46,645 bases of DNA from Granulicella sp. (GTDB lineage Bacteria; Acidobacteriota; Terriglobia; Terriglobales; Acidobacteriaceae): positions 1-46,645 of the forward strand of contig DAHXNO010000037.1 of the NCBI GenBank assembly GCA_027365345.1, written 5' to 3'. This document shows positions 15,471 to 23,816 of this stretch, in pieces; the first letter of the stretch is position 1; each line of letters opens with the position of its first letter. The notes beneath the pieces were generated by a model. The model searched no databases and had not been told where the DNA came from. It worked only from the letters and a program-made list of their open reading frames with translations. Position numbers and translations under genes: made by a program.

Positions 15471-17384
15471 ATGGTGGGGATCCTGGGCTGGAGGGTCGCA
15501 TGGGTACTGGCTTGCCTGGCGTGGGCGTGTGCCGGTGCGGCCCGTGGGCAGATCGGCGGCTCGGATGGAGAAGCGGTTCAGATTTCGACGAAGGAGAGCG
15601 GGCAGAGGGCCAAGCCGACGGCGCTAGCCGGCCCGGTTCAAACGAAGGCGGATGTGCCTCGGCTGCTGCAGTCGGTAGTGGTGCTGGCGACGCCGGACGC
15701 GCTTACGCCCGAGGAGTCGCCGCGGTCTACGGAGACGCTGGAGGTCGGACGCTATCCACTGGTCTACAGGTCGTTGTTCGATCTGCTGCGAGACGACTCC
15801 TCGGTGGATCTGGAGCAGCGTGGTGGAGGCGGCGTTCAGGACGACCTTTCGATCTGGGGAAGTTCCTACGAGCAGACGCTGGTTCTGGTGAACGGATGGC
15901 GGATGAACGATGCGGAGACCTCGCACTTCAATCTGGATCTGGTGGTGCCGATGCAAATGGTAGGGAGCGTGAATGTTCTGCACGGGGCGGGATCAACGCT
16001 GTGGGGGGCAGACGCGGAGAGCGGAGTGGTGGAGTTTCTTACCGCCAAGCCCCCACCAGGGCCTCTGCTGCAGTTGCAGGAGGAGGGGGGAAGTTATGGT
16101 CAGGATGATCAGGCGGCGATCGCCTCCTGGGGCGCCAAGCGCTGGAGCGAGGTGATTGGAGGAGCAAGAAATTTTTCGGATGGGTTCATGTATGACCGGG
16201 GGTATCGCTCTGAGGAGGCGAGCGCGGAGACGCGAGGGGAGACGGTGCTGGGAGACTCCGACATACTGCTGGGTGGCAGTGACCGAAGCTTTGGAGCGAA
16301 TCAGTTTTATGGAGCGTATCCCTCCTGGGAGCGGACCAAGGAGTGGTTTGCGGGAATCAATCAACAGGTGAACCCGCAGACAGAGGTCACGCTGGACTAC
16401 CGCAGGCACAGTGACCTGTTCGTGCTCTTTGTGAACGATCCTTCCTTTTACAAGAACCAGTATGACGACTATAGCTGGGAGGGTATTGTGCGGCGGAGCG
16501 ACGCGCTACCGTGGAAGGGAGCGGCCATTTACTCCGGCGTAGACGTGGAGACGGACCAGATCGCCAGCACCAACCTGGGCGATCATGGACGGAACCGTGA
16601 AGGAAGCTATGTGGACTTTGAACTGAAGGGAAGGTCCTGGGGGACGGTGACCGGCGGCGTGCGCGAGGATCTATTCAGCGGTGGGATCAACGAAACGGTT
16701 CCTTCCGCGGCGGCCAGCTTCTGGCTGTGGAAGCGGTTGAAGCTGCGTGGATCCATGGAGAGAGGTTTCCGGCTGCCGACCTATGTGGATCTTTATTACA
16801 GCAGTCCGGGGACGTATGGGAATCCCAATCTGCAGCCAGAGTCGGTGTGGAATGAGGATGGGGGAGTGGATCTGTATTTGAGCTCTCGCTTCACGCTATC
16901 GGGTACGGTGTTCCACTCCAACCAGACCGATGCCATCGATTATGTTCGCGCCAATGCATCGGATCCGTGGCAGGCAGAGAATCTGAACGGCGTTCGGTTT
17001 ACGGGCACCGATATCGAGGCGAACTGGCAGCCGGTGACGGGAGAGGAGATTCATCTGGGAGTGACGACCATCGCGGGCGCGCAGCAGGCGCTGCATGGAT
17101 TGCAGTCCGAATATGTTTTCAACTATCCGGTGCAGAACGCCATTGCGGAGTGGATCAGACGGTATCGGAGCGGGTGGATGCTGCGCCAGCGGCTGCGGGT
17201 GGTGAACCGCGTGGATCGGGGTGTTTCGCCGATATGGGATGTTTCCGCGGCTTATGAGCGGGGCAGAGTGCAGCCCTATCTGCTGATGACCAACCTGAGC
17301 AATACGGGGTATCAGGAGATTATCGGAGTGCAGATGCAGGGTAGGTCGATTATGGGCGGATTCCAGGTGACTTTGGGACGGTAG
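15471..17384 (+). CDS. TonB-dependent outer-membrane receptor
   Basis: The 637-residue protein starts with a Sec signal peptide (M-V-G-I-L-G-W, hydrophobic core, probable cleavage after A-A-R-G). A plug domain (about 85-200) follows, with D-D-L-S-I-W-G-S-S-Y-E-Q-T-L-V-L-V-N-G and N-V-L-H-G-A-G-S-T-L-W-G-A-D-A-E-S-G-V-V-E. The remainder is a beta-barrel rich in alternating aromatic strands, including E-R-G-F-R-L-P-T-Y-V-D-L-Y and N-L-Q-P-E-S. The layout is BtuB/siderophore-receptor-like; the substrate is unknown and I see no cobalamin riboswitch. The chain ends in Arg rather than the usual C-terminal aromatic. Upstream in-frame sequence to 15312 lacks signal features, so ATG 15471 is preferred. 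Confidence 0.87.
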   Translation: MVGILGWRVAWVLACLAWACAGAARGQIGGSDGEAVQISTKESGQRAKPTALAGPVQTKADVPRLLQSVVVLATPDALTPEESPRSTETLEVGRYPLVYRSLFDLLRDDSSVDLEQRGGGGVQDDLSIWGSSYEQTLVLVNGWRMNDAETSHFNLDLVVPMQMVGSVNVLHGAGSTLWGADAESGVVEFLTAKPPPGPLLQLQEEGGSYGQDDQAAIASWGAKRWSEVIGGARNFSDGFMYDRGYRSEEASAETRGETVLGDSDILLGGSDRSFGANQFYGAYPSWERTKEWFAGINQQVNPQTEVTLDYRRHSDLFVLFVNDPSFYKNQYDDYSWEGIVRRSDALPWKGAAIYSGVDVETDQIASTNLGDHGRNREGSYVDFELKGRSWGTVTGGVREDLFSGGINETVPSAAASFWLWKRLKLRGSMERGFRLPTYVDLYYSSPGTYGNPNLQPESVWNEDGGVDLYLSSRFTLSGTVFHSNQTDAIDYVRANASDPWQAENLNGVRFTGTDIEANWQPVTGEEIHLGVTTIAGAQQALHGLQSEYVFNYPVQNAIAEWIRRYRSGWMLRQRLRVVNRVDRGVSPIWDVSAAYERGRVQPYLLMTNLSNTGYQEIIGVQMQGRSIMGGFQVTLGR

Positions 17385-17405
17385 GGGAAGGAGCAGAGGA
17401 GGGTT

Positions 17406-17421
17406 CTCTCTTTGGAGAGAG
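17406..17421 (+). terminator. weak hairpin after the receptor gene
   Basis: CTCTCT (17406-17411) pairs with AGAGAG (17416-17421) around TTGG, 22 bases past the receptor stop. There is no U-tract, so it is a weak candidate. Confidence 0.3.
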
Positions 17422-17514
17422 GAATGCGGCTCTTTGATCTGGACCGACAACTCCGCCAGGGAAGGATGCACGGGCCGTTTCTTCCCTCGGTGGAGAGAGG
17501 GGAGTTTTTGGCAA

Positions 17515-18219
17515 TCAGAGTTCGCTCAGGACATGTTGAATGTCGTGGACGCCGCTGTGGGTAGCCAGCCACTCGGCGGCGCGGACGGCTCCCTCTGCAA
17601 ACGGCCTGCGAGAGTTTGATTCGTGGGTGAGGATCAGCCGATCGTAGGCTCCGGTTGCGATCAGAGAGTGGATGCCTTCGACGTCTCCGGTTCGATGCGA
17701 GGTGATAGGGACCAGGTTGTTGCTGCTTGGCGGATGGCCGTCGATGACGCCGACAACAGCGTCACGCAAGGTGAGCGCGGTGCCGCTGGGCGCGTCCAAC
17801 TTGCTGACGTGGTGGGTTTCAGAGATGCTCAAGCTGTAGCCGGAGTCCTTCAGAGCGGAGGTCATCTCGCGGGCAAGTTTGAGCATCAGCTGCATGCCGA
17901 TACTGAAGTTGGTTGCGTAGAGCAGGGGCGTGTTGTGCTTTTGCGCCAGCGCGGATAGTTCGGGCAGATGGTCATACCAGCCGGTGGTGCCGACGACCAT
18001 GCGTGTGCCGTGGGAGAGGCAGGCGCGCATGTTCGCGATGGCCGCCTGCGGCGTGGTGAAGTCGATGGCGACATCGAAGTCCTTGAGAAAGGCGGCTGTG
18101 AGGGCCTTTGCGTTGGGGTTTTCAGCCCCTGCCAGAATGCAGACGGTGTGATTGCGCTCGGCAGCCAGCTCTGCAACCAGTTTGCCCGTCTTGCCAGAGC
18201 CTAAAACAAGGATATGCAT
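17515..18219 (-). CDS. dapB: 4-hydroxy-tetrahydrodipicolinate reductase
   Basis: DapB reduces hydroxy-tetrahydrodipicolinate with NAD(P)H in the lysine/diaminopimelate pathway. The 234-residue protein has the Rossmann motif G-S-G-K-T-G (7-12), V-G-T-T-G-W (76-81), and the active-site signature E-T-H-H-V-S-K-L-D-A-P-S-G-T-A with catalytic H136 and K140. It is somewhat shorter than the usual 265-270 residues. lysC and asd, the two steps that feed the pathway, lie just upstream on the same strand, although a 600-base spacer with one small gene separates dapB from lysC. Confidence 0.95.
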   Translation of the reverse strand: MHILVLGSGKTGKLVAELAAERNHTVCILAGAENPNAKALTAAFLKDFDVAIDFTTPQAAIANMRACLSHGTRMVVGTTGWYDHLPELSALAQKHNTPLLYATNFSIGMQLMLKLAREMTSALKDSGYSLSISETHHVSKLDAPSGTALTLRDAVVGVIDGHPPSSNNLVPITSHRTGDVEGIHSLIATGAYDRLILTHESNSRRPFAEGAVRAAEWLATHSGVHDIQHVLSEL

Positions 18220-18325
18220 GGAGTTAGTTTAAGCCCGCTGCGCGCGGCGGTGCACTTGGGTGCGAATATCGCCGACAGAGGTTTTGCCGTAGACCCATTC
18301 TGGCCTGGGGCTGGCTGCCAGAGCC

Positions 18326-18550
18326 TCACGGCCGCCTGTGGATTACATAGCCCTTACCGTTTTCGGCGAGCCATGCTGAGTTTATCCCGTTCCGAGCTCT
18401 CATGGCGCTATCCTCATCCGCAAACTCAAGCTCCGCCCACACCCCATTCGGGCAATGGTCGAACGCCCACGTTCCGTTCTCCGTTTGTCTGACGGGCGAA
18501 GGTCCCGAATATCTCCGATAAGGTGCTGCGGCTCTATCGTCAGTATCCAT
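18326..18550 (-). CDS. small hypothetical protein (74 aa)
   Basis: A 74-residue frame starts at an ATG with AAGGAG 8 bases upstream, a good ribosome-binding site. The product is rich in charged and aromatic residues, with T-W-A-F-D-H-C-P-N-G-V-W-A-E-L-E-F-A-D-E-D-S in the middle; it has no signal peptide or membrane helix. I do not recognise a family. It lies between lysC and dapB on their strand. The frame stays open upstream to 18781, but that part reads like non-coding sequence. Confidence 0.45.
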   Translation of the reverse strand: MDTDDRAAAPYRRYSGPSPVRQTENGTWAFDHCPNGVWAELEFADEDSAMRARNGINSAWLAENGKGYVIHRRP

Positions 18551-18835
18551 TTGACCTGCTCCTTCCTCAACCATTCGTCTCTGGCGATGCTCAGCTTTTG
18601 ACCCGGCGCGCTCAAACAAGCCGGAACATAAGGAAGATCTCGGCTTGCATGGCTCGATCCGGCCAGCGGTGACGAGCTGGTTCGCTGCTAGCCTAGCACG
18701 AGCGGGGGCCTGAGGTAGCAACATGGAGCGGATTCTTTGAGCGCGAAGGCCAGCAACGCCGGCACCATGCGTTCGCGGCACTGGCGCCAGGGACGGAGCG
18801 CATTCGCGGGCAACGCCGCCTCGGTCGAGAGCCGG

Positions 18836-20287
18836 TCAGTCGGAGGACGGGTTGGTGGAAGGCGGGCCTGCTGCAACGTCGAAGATGTTGGGGTCCGGGT
18901 TGGAGAAGAACTTGCGGTGCAGGGAGCGGAGCGCTTCATCCACATCCTCTTCATTGATCATGAAGCTCATGTTGATCTCACTGGCTCCCTGGGAGATCAT
19001 GCGGACGTTGATGTGGGAGATAGAGGAGAAGACCTGGCCGGAGATGCCGGCCTGCCCACGAATGTCCTCGCCCACCAGGCAGATGAGAGCCTTGTTGCCT
19101 TCGTACTTGACGTCGGCGATCTTGCCCAGCTCGGCGCAGATGGCGGGAAGGGCCTCGCGTGAGTCAACCGTGAGAGAGACGGAGATCTCCGAGGTGGAGA
19201 CCATGTCAATGGCGCACTCGTATTTGTCGAAGACATCAAAGATGGATTTGAGAAAGCCGTGGGCCAGGAGCATGCGGCTAGCCACGATATCGATGATGGT
19301 GAGCTTCCGTTTGGCTGCAATTGACTTGAAGGGGCTGGCGCAGGGGGGTGGTGTGGCAGTAATCCTGGTGCCCTCGTTTTCAGGGTTGCGGCTGTTGAGG
19401 ACGTAGACGGGGATGTTCTTTTGCACTGCGGGGAGGATGGTAGCCGGATGAAGAACCTTGGCTCCGAAGTAGGCCAGTTCGGCTGCCTCTTCAAAGCTGA
19501 TGGTCTTGACGCGCAGAGCTTCTGGGACGATGCGCGGGTCAGTGGTCATAATGCCGTCCACATCGGTCCAGATTTCAATGGCTCCGGCGTGGAGGCCGCC
19601 GCCTACCAGGGCTCCGGTGTAGTCTGAGCCTCCCCGGCCAAGGGTTGTGGTGATGCCGTTGCAGGAGCCGATGAAGCCCCCCATGACGGGCACGCGGTTG
19701 AGGTCGATCAAGGGAAGAATCTGCTCGGTGAGGGCAGCCTCAATGGCCGACTCCTGGGGCGCGGCTTTGCCGTAGTGGTTATCGGTGAGGATCACGGTAC
19801 GGGCATCCACATGGGTGCTGGGGATGGAGTGATCCGCGAACACCGAGGTGACCAGCAGCGAGGAGATGCGTTCTCCGAAGCTGACGACATTGTCTGAAGA
19901 GCGAGCGGTGAGCTCTCCTACTGCGGCAATGCCGCGGAGCAGGTCATCCAGGGTGTCAAACTCATGCTGGATTTGAAGCTGGAGAGCGGTGAGGCGGCCG
20001 CCGTCGGCTGCGGAGTTGCTGATTAAATCCGCAGCGGCATTCAGATGGCGCGCGCGTAATCCGTGAGAGAGCTGGAGCGCCTCTTCGCGAGCGTTGCGGC
20101 CGGCTGCCGCCGCCGCTGCCAGCAGGGTGTCCGTGACCTTGGCCATGGCTGAGACAACCACAATGGGACTCAGGCCCTTGCGCATACGGCCGGCTACGAT
20201 GGCGGTGGTGCGGCGGATGGCGGCGGCGTCTTCCACCGAGGTGCCACCGAACTTCATCACGACGATGTGACGGCGTGGCGTGCTCAT
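18836..20287 (-). CDS. lysC: aspartate kinase
   Basis: Aspartate kinase phosphorylates aspartate, the first step to lysine/DAP, threonine and methionine. The 483 residues carry the kinase signature V-M-K-F-G-G-T-S-V near the N-terminus, S-F-G-E-R-I-S, and the T-T-T-L-G-R-G-G-S-D-Y-T nucleotide-site motif. Two C-terminal ACT domains (from about residue 300) would mediate feedback control. It is monofunctional, with no homoserine dehydrogenase fusion. ATG 20287 is preferred over the longer frame to 20326. AGGAG lies 10 bases upstream and could pair with CTCCT directly before the ATG, so the ribosome-binding site may be partly masked. asd is 136 bases upstream on the same strand. Confidence 0.95.
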   Translation of the reverse strand: MSTPRRHIVVMKFGGTSVEDAAAIRRTTAIVAGRMRKGLSPIVVVSAMAKVTDTLLAAAAAAGRNAREEALQLSHGLRARHLNAAADLISNSAADGGRLTALQLQIQHEFDTLDDLLRGIAAVGELTARSSDNVVSFGERISSLLVTSVFADHSIPSTHVDARTVILTDNHYGKAAPQESAIEAALTEQILPLIDLNRVPVMGGFIGSCNGITTTLGRGGSDYTGALVGGGLHAGAIEIWTDVDGIMTTDPRIVPEALRVKTISFEEAAELAYFGAKVLHPATILPAVQKNIPVYVLNSRNPENEGTRITATPPPCASPFKSIAAKRKLTIIDIVASRMLLAHGFLKSIFDVFDKYECAIDMVSTSEISVSLTVDSREALPAICAELGKIADVKYEGNKALICLVGEDIRGQAGISGQVFSSISHINVRMISQGASEINMSFMINEEDVDEALRSLHRKFFSNPDPNIFDVAAGPPSTNPSSD

Positions 20288-20423
20288 AGGAGATGCGCTC
20301 CTGGGGCTGTTCCCGGTCCCGAGCACACGTTTGCAGGCAAGGAAATGGAGGGGAGAACCAAGTGGCAGCGGCGCGCCATGAGGTAGCGGAGGCCGGCGGC
20401 GAAACAGGCGAAGGAATCGAGGG

Positions 20424-21581
20424 TCATGCCGATATCAGCTCCGCGTTGGGGGCGCCGGATGCGACGGGAGGGAAATCCCGGAAGTCGAACTTACCCATGA
20501 CGGCGAGGATCTCCGCGTTGAGCACAGCGGCCCCGGCGGCTCCGCGTATGGTGTTGTGCGAGAACAAGGTGAACTTCCAGTCGAAGAGGTTACAGGGGCG
20601 GAGGCGGCCAACGGTGGTGGTCATGCCGTTGCCGCGCATGAGGTCCAGGCGCGGTTGAGGGCGCGCGTCCTCGGGCGCGTACTCCACCGGGAAGAGGGGA
20701 GCGGAGGGAAGGTGAAGGCCGTTGAGTCCCTTGCCCTGGAGCGGCTGGAACTCCTGCCAGGCTTGCAGAATCTGCTCCTGGGTGGCGGGTTTGCGAAGCT
20801 TGATGCTGACGCACTCGGTGTGGCCTTCCAGCACGGGGACCCGGTTACAGTGCGCCGAAACCGTGATGGGCGCGGGCTGGAAGCCGGAGGCGGTAGCGGA
20901 ACCGAGCAGCTTGGCGACCTCTTCCTGAAGCTTCTCCTCTTCATTCTTGATGTAGGGGATCACGTTGGAGAGGATGTCCAGAGAGGGCACGCCGGGGTAG
21001 CCTGCGCCGCTGACGGCCTGCATGGTGGAGACGAAGAGTTTCTCAATGCCGAAGCGGGTCTCCAAAGGGGCAAGGGGAAGCACCAGGCCGATGGCGCTGC
21101 AGTTGGGGTTGGTGACGATGAAGCCACCGGAGGGCGCGCTCTCCGTCTTGCCCGTTGACGCACGGCGAGTGGGCTGCTGCTCCAGCATGGCCAGGTGCTC
21201 CGGATTCACTTCGGGAACCACCAGGGGTACGTCGGCGGCCATGCGGAAGGCGGAGGAGTTGGAGATCACGGCGCAGCCGGCGGCGGCGAACAGTGGCTCC
21301 AGTTCGCGGGCGATGGGAGTGTCTACAGAGGAGAAGAGAATCCGCGGAAGATCCGGGCCGGCGGCGCTGGGCGTGTTGGGCTGCAGCACCATGGCGGCGA
21401 TGCGTTTGGGCAGGGGCGTGTCCAGGCGCCAGGCGCAGGCTTCAGCGTAAGTTTTGCCGGCGCTGCGGTCGCTGGCCGCCAGCCAGGTGATGTTGAACCA
21501 GGGATGGTTCTCCAGCAGTTGAATGAAGCGCTGCCCCACCATGCCGGTAGCGCCAAGGATGCCTACATTTCTCCGTTCCAT
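20424..21581 (-). CDS. asd: aspartate-semialdehyde dehydrogenase (archaeal/fungal-like type)
   Basis: Asd reduces aspartyl phosphate to the semialdehyde with NADPH. The 385-residue protein has the nucleotide motif G-I-L-G-A-T-G-M-V-G-Q-R-F (7-19), catalytic Cys161 in T-N-P-N-C-S-A-I-G, and the active-site His254 in V-L-E-G-H-T-E. Its sequence resembles the archaeal/fungal branch (F-I-Q-L-L-E-N-H-P-W-F; A-A-S-D-R-S-A-G-K) more than the enterobacterial one. About 15 extra residues before T-N-P-N-C (near 137-151) look like an insertion. It is probably cotranscribed with lysC. Confidence 0.93.
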   Translation of the reverse strand: MERRNVGILGATGMVGQRFIQLLENHPWFNITWLAASDRSAGKTYAEACAWRLDTPLPKRIAAMVLQPNTPSAAGPDLPRILFSSVDTPIARELEPLFAAAGCAVISNSSAFRMAADVPLVVPEVNPEHLAMLEQQPTRRASTGKTESAPSGGFIVTNPNCSAIGLVLPLAPLETRFGIEKLFVSTMQAVSGAGYPGVPSLDILSNVIPYIKNEEEKLQEEVAKLLGSATASGFQPAPITVSAHCNRVPVLEGHTECVSIKLRKPATQEQILQAWQEFQPLQGKGLNGLHLPSAPLFPVEYAPEDARPQPRLDLMRGNGMTTTVGRLRPCNLFDWKFTLFSHNTIRGAAGAAVLNAEILAVMGKFDFRDFPPVASGAPNAELISA

Positions 21582-21855
21582 CTACCAAGGATAACAAGAT
21601 TGCGGTGGCGAAAGAGAAAAGGAGCGCGGCAGCGAATGAGAGTAAAGCCGAGAAAGGGATGGATGACGAGACGGAAGCATCTGGACAGGAGCAGAGCGAG
21701 GGGGCAAGCGAAGATGCGGCGGGGTTCTGCGCCGGAGTCGGCACTTGCCGGGGCGGGTAAGGACAGCCCTTGCCGGGACCCCGCCCTGCCGCTCGGCTCG
21801 CAGCGCTTTCGAGGGCTGAAGGTGCGCCGCTGCTGCTTCCAGCCGGCTCGGTCGC

Positions 21856-22167
21856 CTAATCGACGTACGTGACGCGGCGGCGAGTATAGACGCGGGAGCT
21901 GCCGCCTCCCCAGGCACAGACGAGGGCGACAGCATGGATCAGGAACCAGATGCCGATTCCCTGATCGCTGTATATCCAAAAGAGGATCAAGAGACGCGGG
22001 ATGAGCAGAGCAACGACGACCGGAATGATGCCCACCACCGATGGAATATAGTGCGTCATGTCATGTTCCACCCAAGCAATGGCGATGCAAATGCGCGGGA
22101 AAAACAGGGAAAGGACCAGAAACCAGAGGGGGATGGCATGAGTCGCCAGATTCGCAGGGATGGACAT
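21856..22167 (-). CDS. small membrane protein, hypothetical
   Basis: The 103-residue protein has three hydrophobic segments (about 12-32, 42-63, 70-85) and a basic C-terminal tail; it resembles short integral membrane proteins without known function. AGGAG lies 12 bases before the ATG, a little far. It is on the strand of asd, 274 bases upstream of it. Confidence 0.6.
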   Translation of the reverse strand: MSIPANLATHAIPLWFLVLSLFFPRICIAIAWVEHDMTHYIPSVVGIIPVVVALLIPRLLILFWIYSDQGIGIWFLIHAVALVCAWGGGSSRVYTRRRVTYVD

Positions 22168-22308
22168 GGCCGGTGTTGGCTCCTAACCGTAGATGGCGGA
22201 CTGCGGGGGCAGTAGGCATAAAACTACTAGAACCTGAAGATAAAGGAAACCACGGAAGCTATCGAAACCACAGAATAAGCGTTGTGAGCCGGTTCTGTGG
22301 GAGGCAGG

Positions 22309-23067
22309 CTACCGGGACGGGAAGGTGAAGTTTACCTTGGTGACGGCTCGGGGAGCCACCGTCACCTGGACGTCCTGTTCCCCGAGCTTCTCCTGCACGG
22401 CGGCCAGGGTGTAGACGCCGGGAGGGATGCCGGCGATATGGAAGGCTCCGTCAGAGCTGGTGACGTCAAACCACGGGTTGGGGGCGACGTTGATAAAGGC
22501 GCTCATCCACGGATGGTAGCTGCAGCGGACGGGGAGCATCACTTCGGCGTGTTTGAACGTCTCCGAGCGAGGTGCAGAGTTGGCTAACTCAGAGAAGTTC
22601 ACGGAGGGGTTGCCGGCCTGGGCCGGGAGCGTGGTGATGTTGTGGACGGTAGCGTCAGAGTTGACGAATTCGACGGCGCCACCCTGCTGGACTGCGACCA
22701 CGTGCGGTATGTAACGGCAGCCCCGCTGATCGAGGACGACGGGAGGAGAGCCGGCAGGGGCGGTTTGGTCTGGGGCTCCGGACTTGAGGTAGACGAAGAC
22801 ATTGGCCAGATGGTGGCCGTTGACGACGATCTGCTCGGTGAAGGCAGGCAGATTGGCCCGATTGCAGCCTGGGTCGGCGGAGACGTCGAGGCGGACGCGC
22901 TCAGGCGCATGGCCCGCGAACGCGACCACGCCAGAGATTCCGCCGGCATTGGGGGAAGAGACGGAAGAGGCCGGATGAGAGACGTCTGGCGCGGCAGAGG
23001 AGGGCGCTTGCTTACAGCCAGCCAATGGCAGAGCGAAGAGGAGGATGAAGGCGGGGCGAAGAGTCAC
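22309..23067 (-). CDS. cupredoxin-like lipoprotein with carboxypeptidase-regulatory-like domain
   Basis: The 252-residue protein starts at a GTG overlapping the nrdR stop as GTGA. A lipoprotein signal ends in L-A-G-C (Cys18). Residues 110-195 look like a blue-copper domain: H142 in T-V-H-N-I-T, then C182, H185 and M188 in P-V-R-C-S-Y-H-P-W-M. These would supply the His/Cys/His/Met ligands. A C-terminal segment (P-P-G-V-Y-T-L-A-A-V-Q-E) resembles carboxypeptidase regulatory-like beta-sandwiches. It probably sits on the periplasmic side of a membrane and may bind copper or transfer electrons (inference); no partner oxidase is adjacent. Confidence 0.75.
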   Translation of the reverse strand: MTLRPAFILLFALPLAGCKQAPSSAAPDVSHPASSVSSPNAGGISGVVAFAGHAPERVRLDVSADPGCNRANLPAFTEQIVVNGHHLANVFVYLKSGAPDQTAPAGSPPVVLDQRGCRYIPHVVAVQQGGAVEFVNSDATVHNITTLPAQAGNPSVNFSELANSAPRSETFKHAEVMLPVRCSYHPWMSAFINVAPNPWFDVTSSDGAFHIAGIPPGVYTLAAVQEKLGEQDVQVTVAPRAVTKVNFTFPSR

Positions 23068-23591
23068 AGTGTTGTTTTGGATGCTTGCGAAGCGGGTTGG
23101 GTGGTAGGGGCTCCCGAGGAGCGCCTATGCCGGGGATCCTTGCCGCGAAGCAGTTCTTCCAGCTCCATCTTGAACTCATTGACGTCCTTGAAGTCGCGAT
23201 AGACGCTGGCGAAGCGGATATACGCGACGGTGTCAATCTCTTTGAGCTGGGACATGATGAGTTCGCCGATGGAGGCGGTGGAGCGCTCCCGCTCGGAGGA
23301 GTCCACGACGAAGGCCTCGACGGCGTCCACGATGGCTTGCATCTGAGAGACTGAGACCTTCCGCTTCTGGCAGGAGTGGAGCAGGCCGGTCAGCACTTTC
23401 TGGCGATCGAAGTTTTCGCGGCGACCGTCCTTCTTTACCACCATGTAGGGGATCTCGTCGAGGCGTTCGTAGGTGGTGAAACGTTTGTGGCAGCGCACAC
23501 ACTCGCGGCGGCGGCGGATGGAGTCGGCGTCCTTGCTTTCGCGGCTATCAATCACTTTGTCTTCCGTAAAGCCGCAGTAGGGGCATTTCAT
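23064..23591 (-). CDS. nrdR: transcriptional repressor NrdR
   Basis: NrdR senses ATP/dATP and represses ribonucleotide reductase genes. The 175 residues show the N-terminal zinc ribbon (M-K-C-P-Y-C-G then R-R-R-E-C-V-R-C-H-K-R-F-T-T-Y-E-R) and the ATP-cone (V-V-K-K-D-G-R-R-E-N-F-D-R-Q-K through I-G-E-L-I-M and V-A-Y-I-R-F-A-S-V-Y-R-D-F). A poorly conserved tail of about 25 residues ends inside the next gene. No ribonucleotide reductase gene or NrdR box is seen nearby. Confidence 0.96.
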   Translation of the reverse strand: MKCPYCGFTEDKVIDSRESKDADSIRRRRECVRCHKRFTTYERLDEIPYMVVKKDGRRENFDRQKVLTGLLHSCQKRKVSVSQMQAIVDAVEAFVVDSSERERSTASIGELIMSQLKEIDTVAYIRFASVYRDFKDVNEFKMELEELLRGKDPRHRRSSGAPTTQPASQASKTTL

Positions 23592-23668
23592 AGATGGCTT
23601 GATTTTAGAGCAATCCGCCTACGGAAGGGCCCTTCGGAGAAGGCTGGCTCTGGCGTGCCTTCCCTTTG

Positions 23669-23688
23669 CCAGCAGGGAAGCCTGCTGG
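23669..23688. terminator. 8-bp hairpin between genes
   Basis: CCAGCAGG (23669-23676) and CCTGCTGG (23681-23688) pair perfectly around GAAG. It lies downstream of the minus-strand flippase-like gene and upstream of nrdR. There is no U-tract, so it may be a weak terminator or an RNA processing site. Confidence 0.4.
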
Positions 23689-23816
23689 GGATTACGGCGT
23701 TTGGGGAGCATGCGCATCGAAGCCGAGGGTTTGGCGCAACGCCGGGGAGATAGATCTCGTCACGCGGGGAGACTGGGAGCAAGGAAGGGAGGCCGCCGCA
23801 GGTCTGCTCTTTATCC

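Noticed and set aside
23592-23816. NrdR boxes near nrdR
   Set aside because: No pair matching the AT-rich NrdR-box consensus is present; only a GC-rich hairpin is seen.
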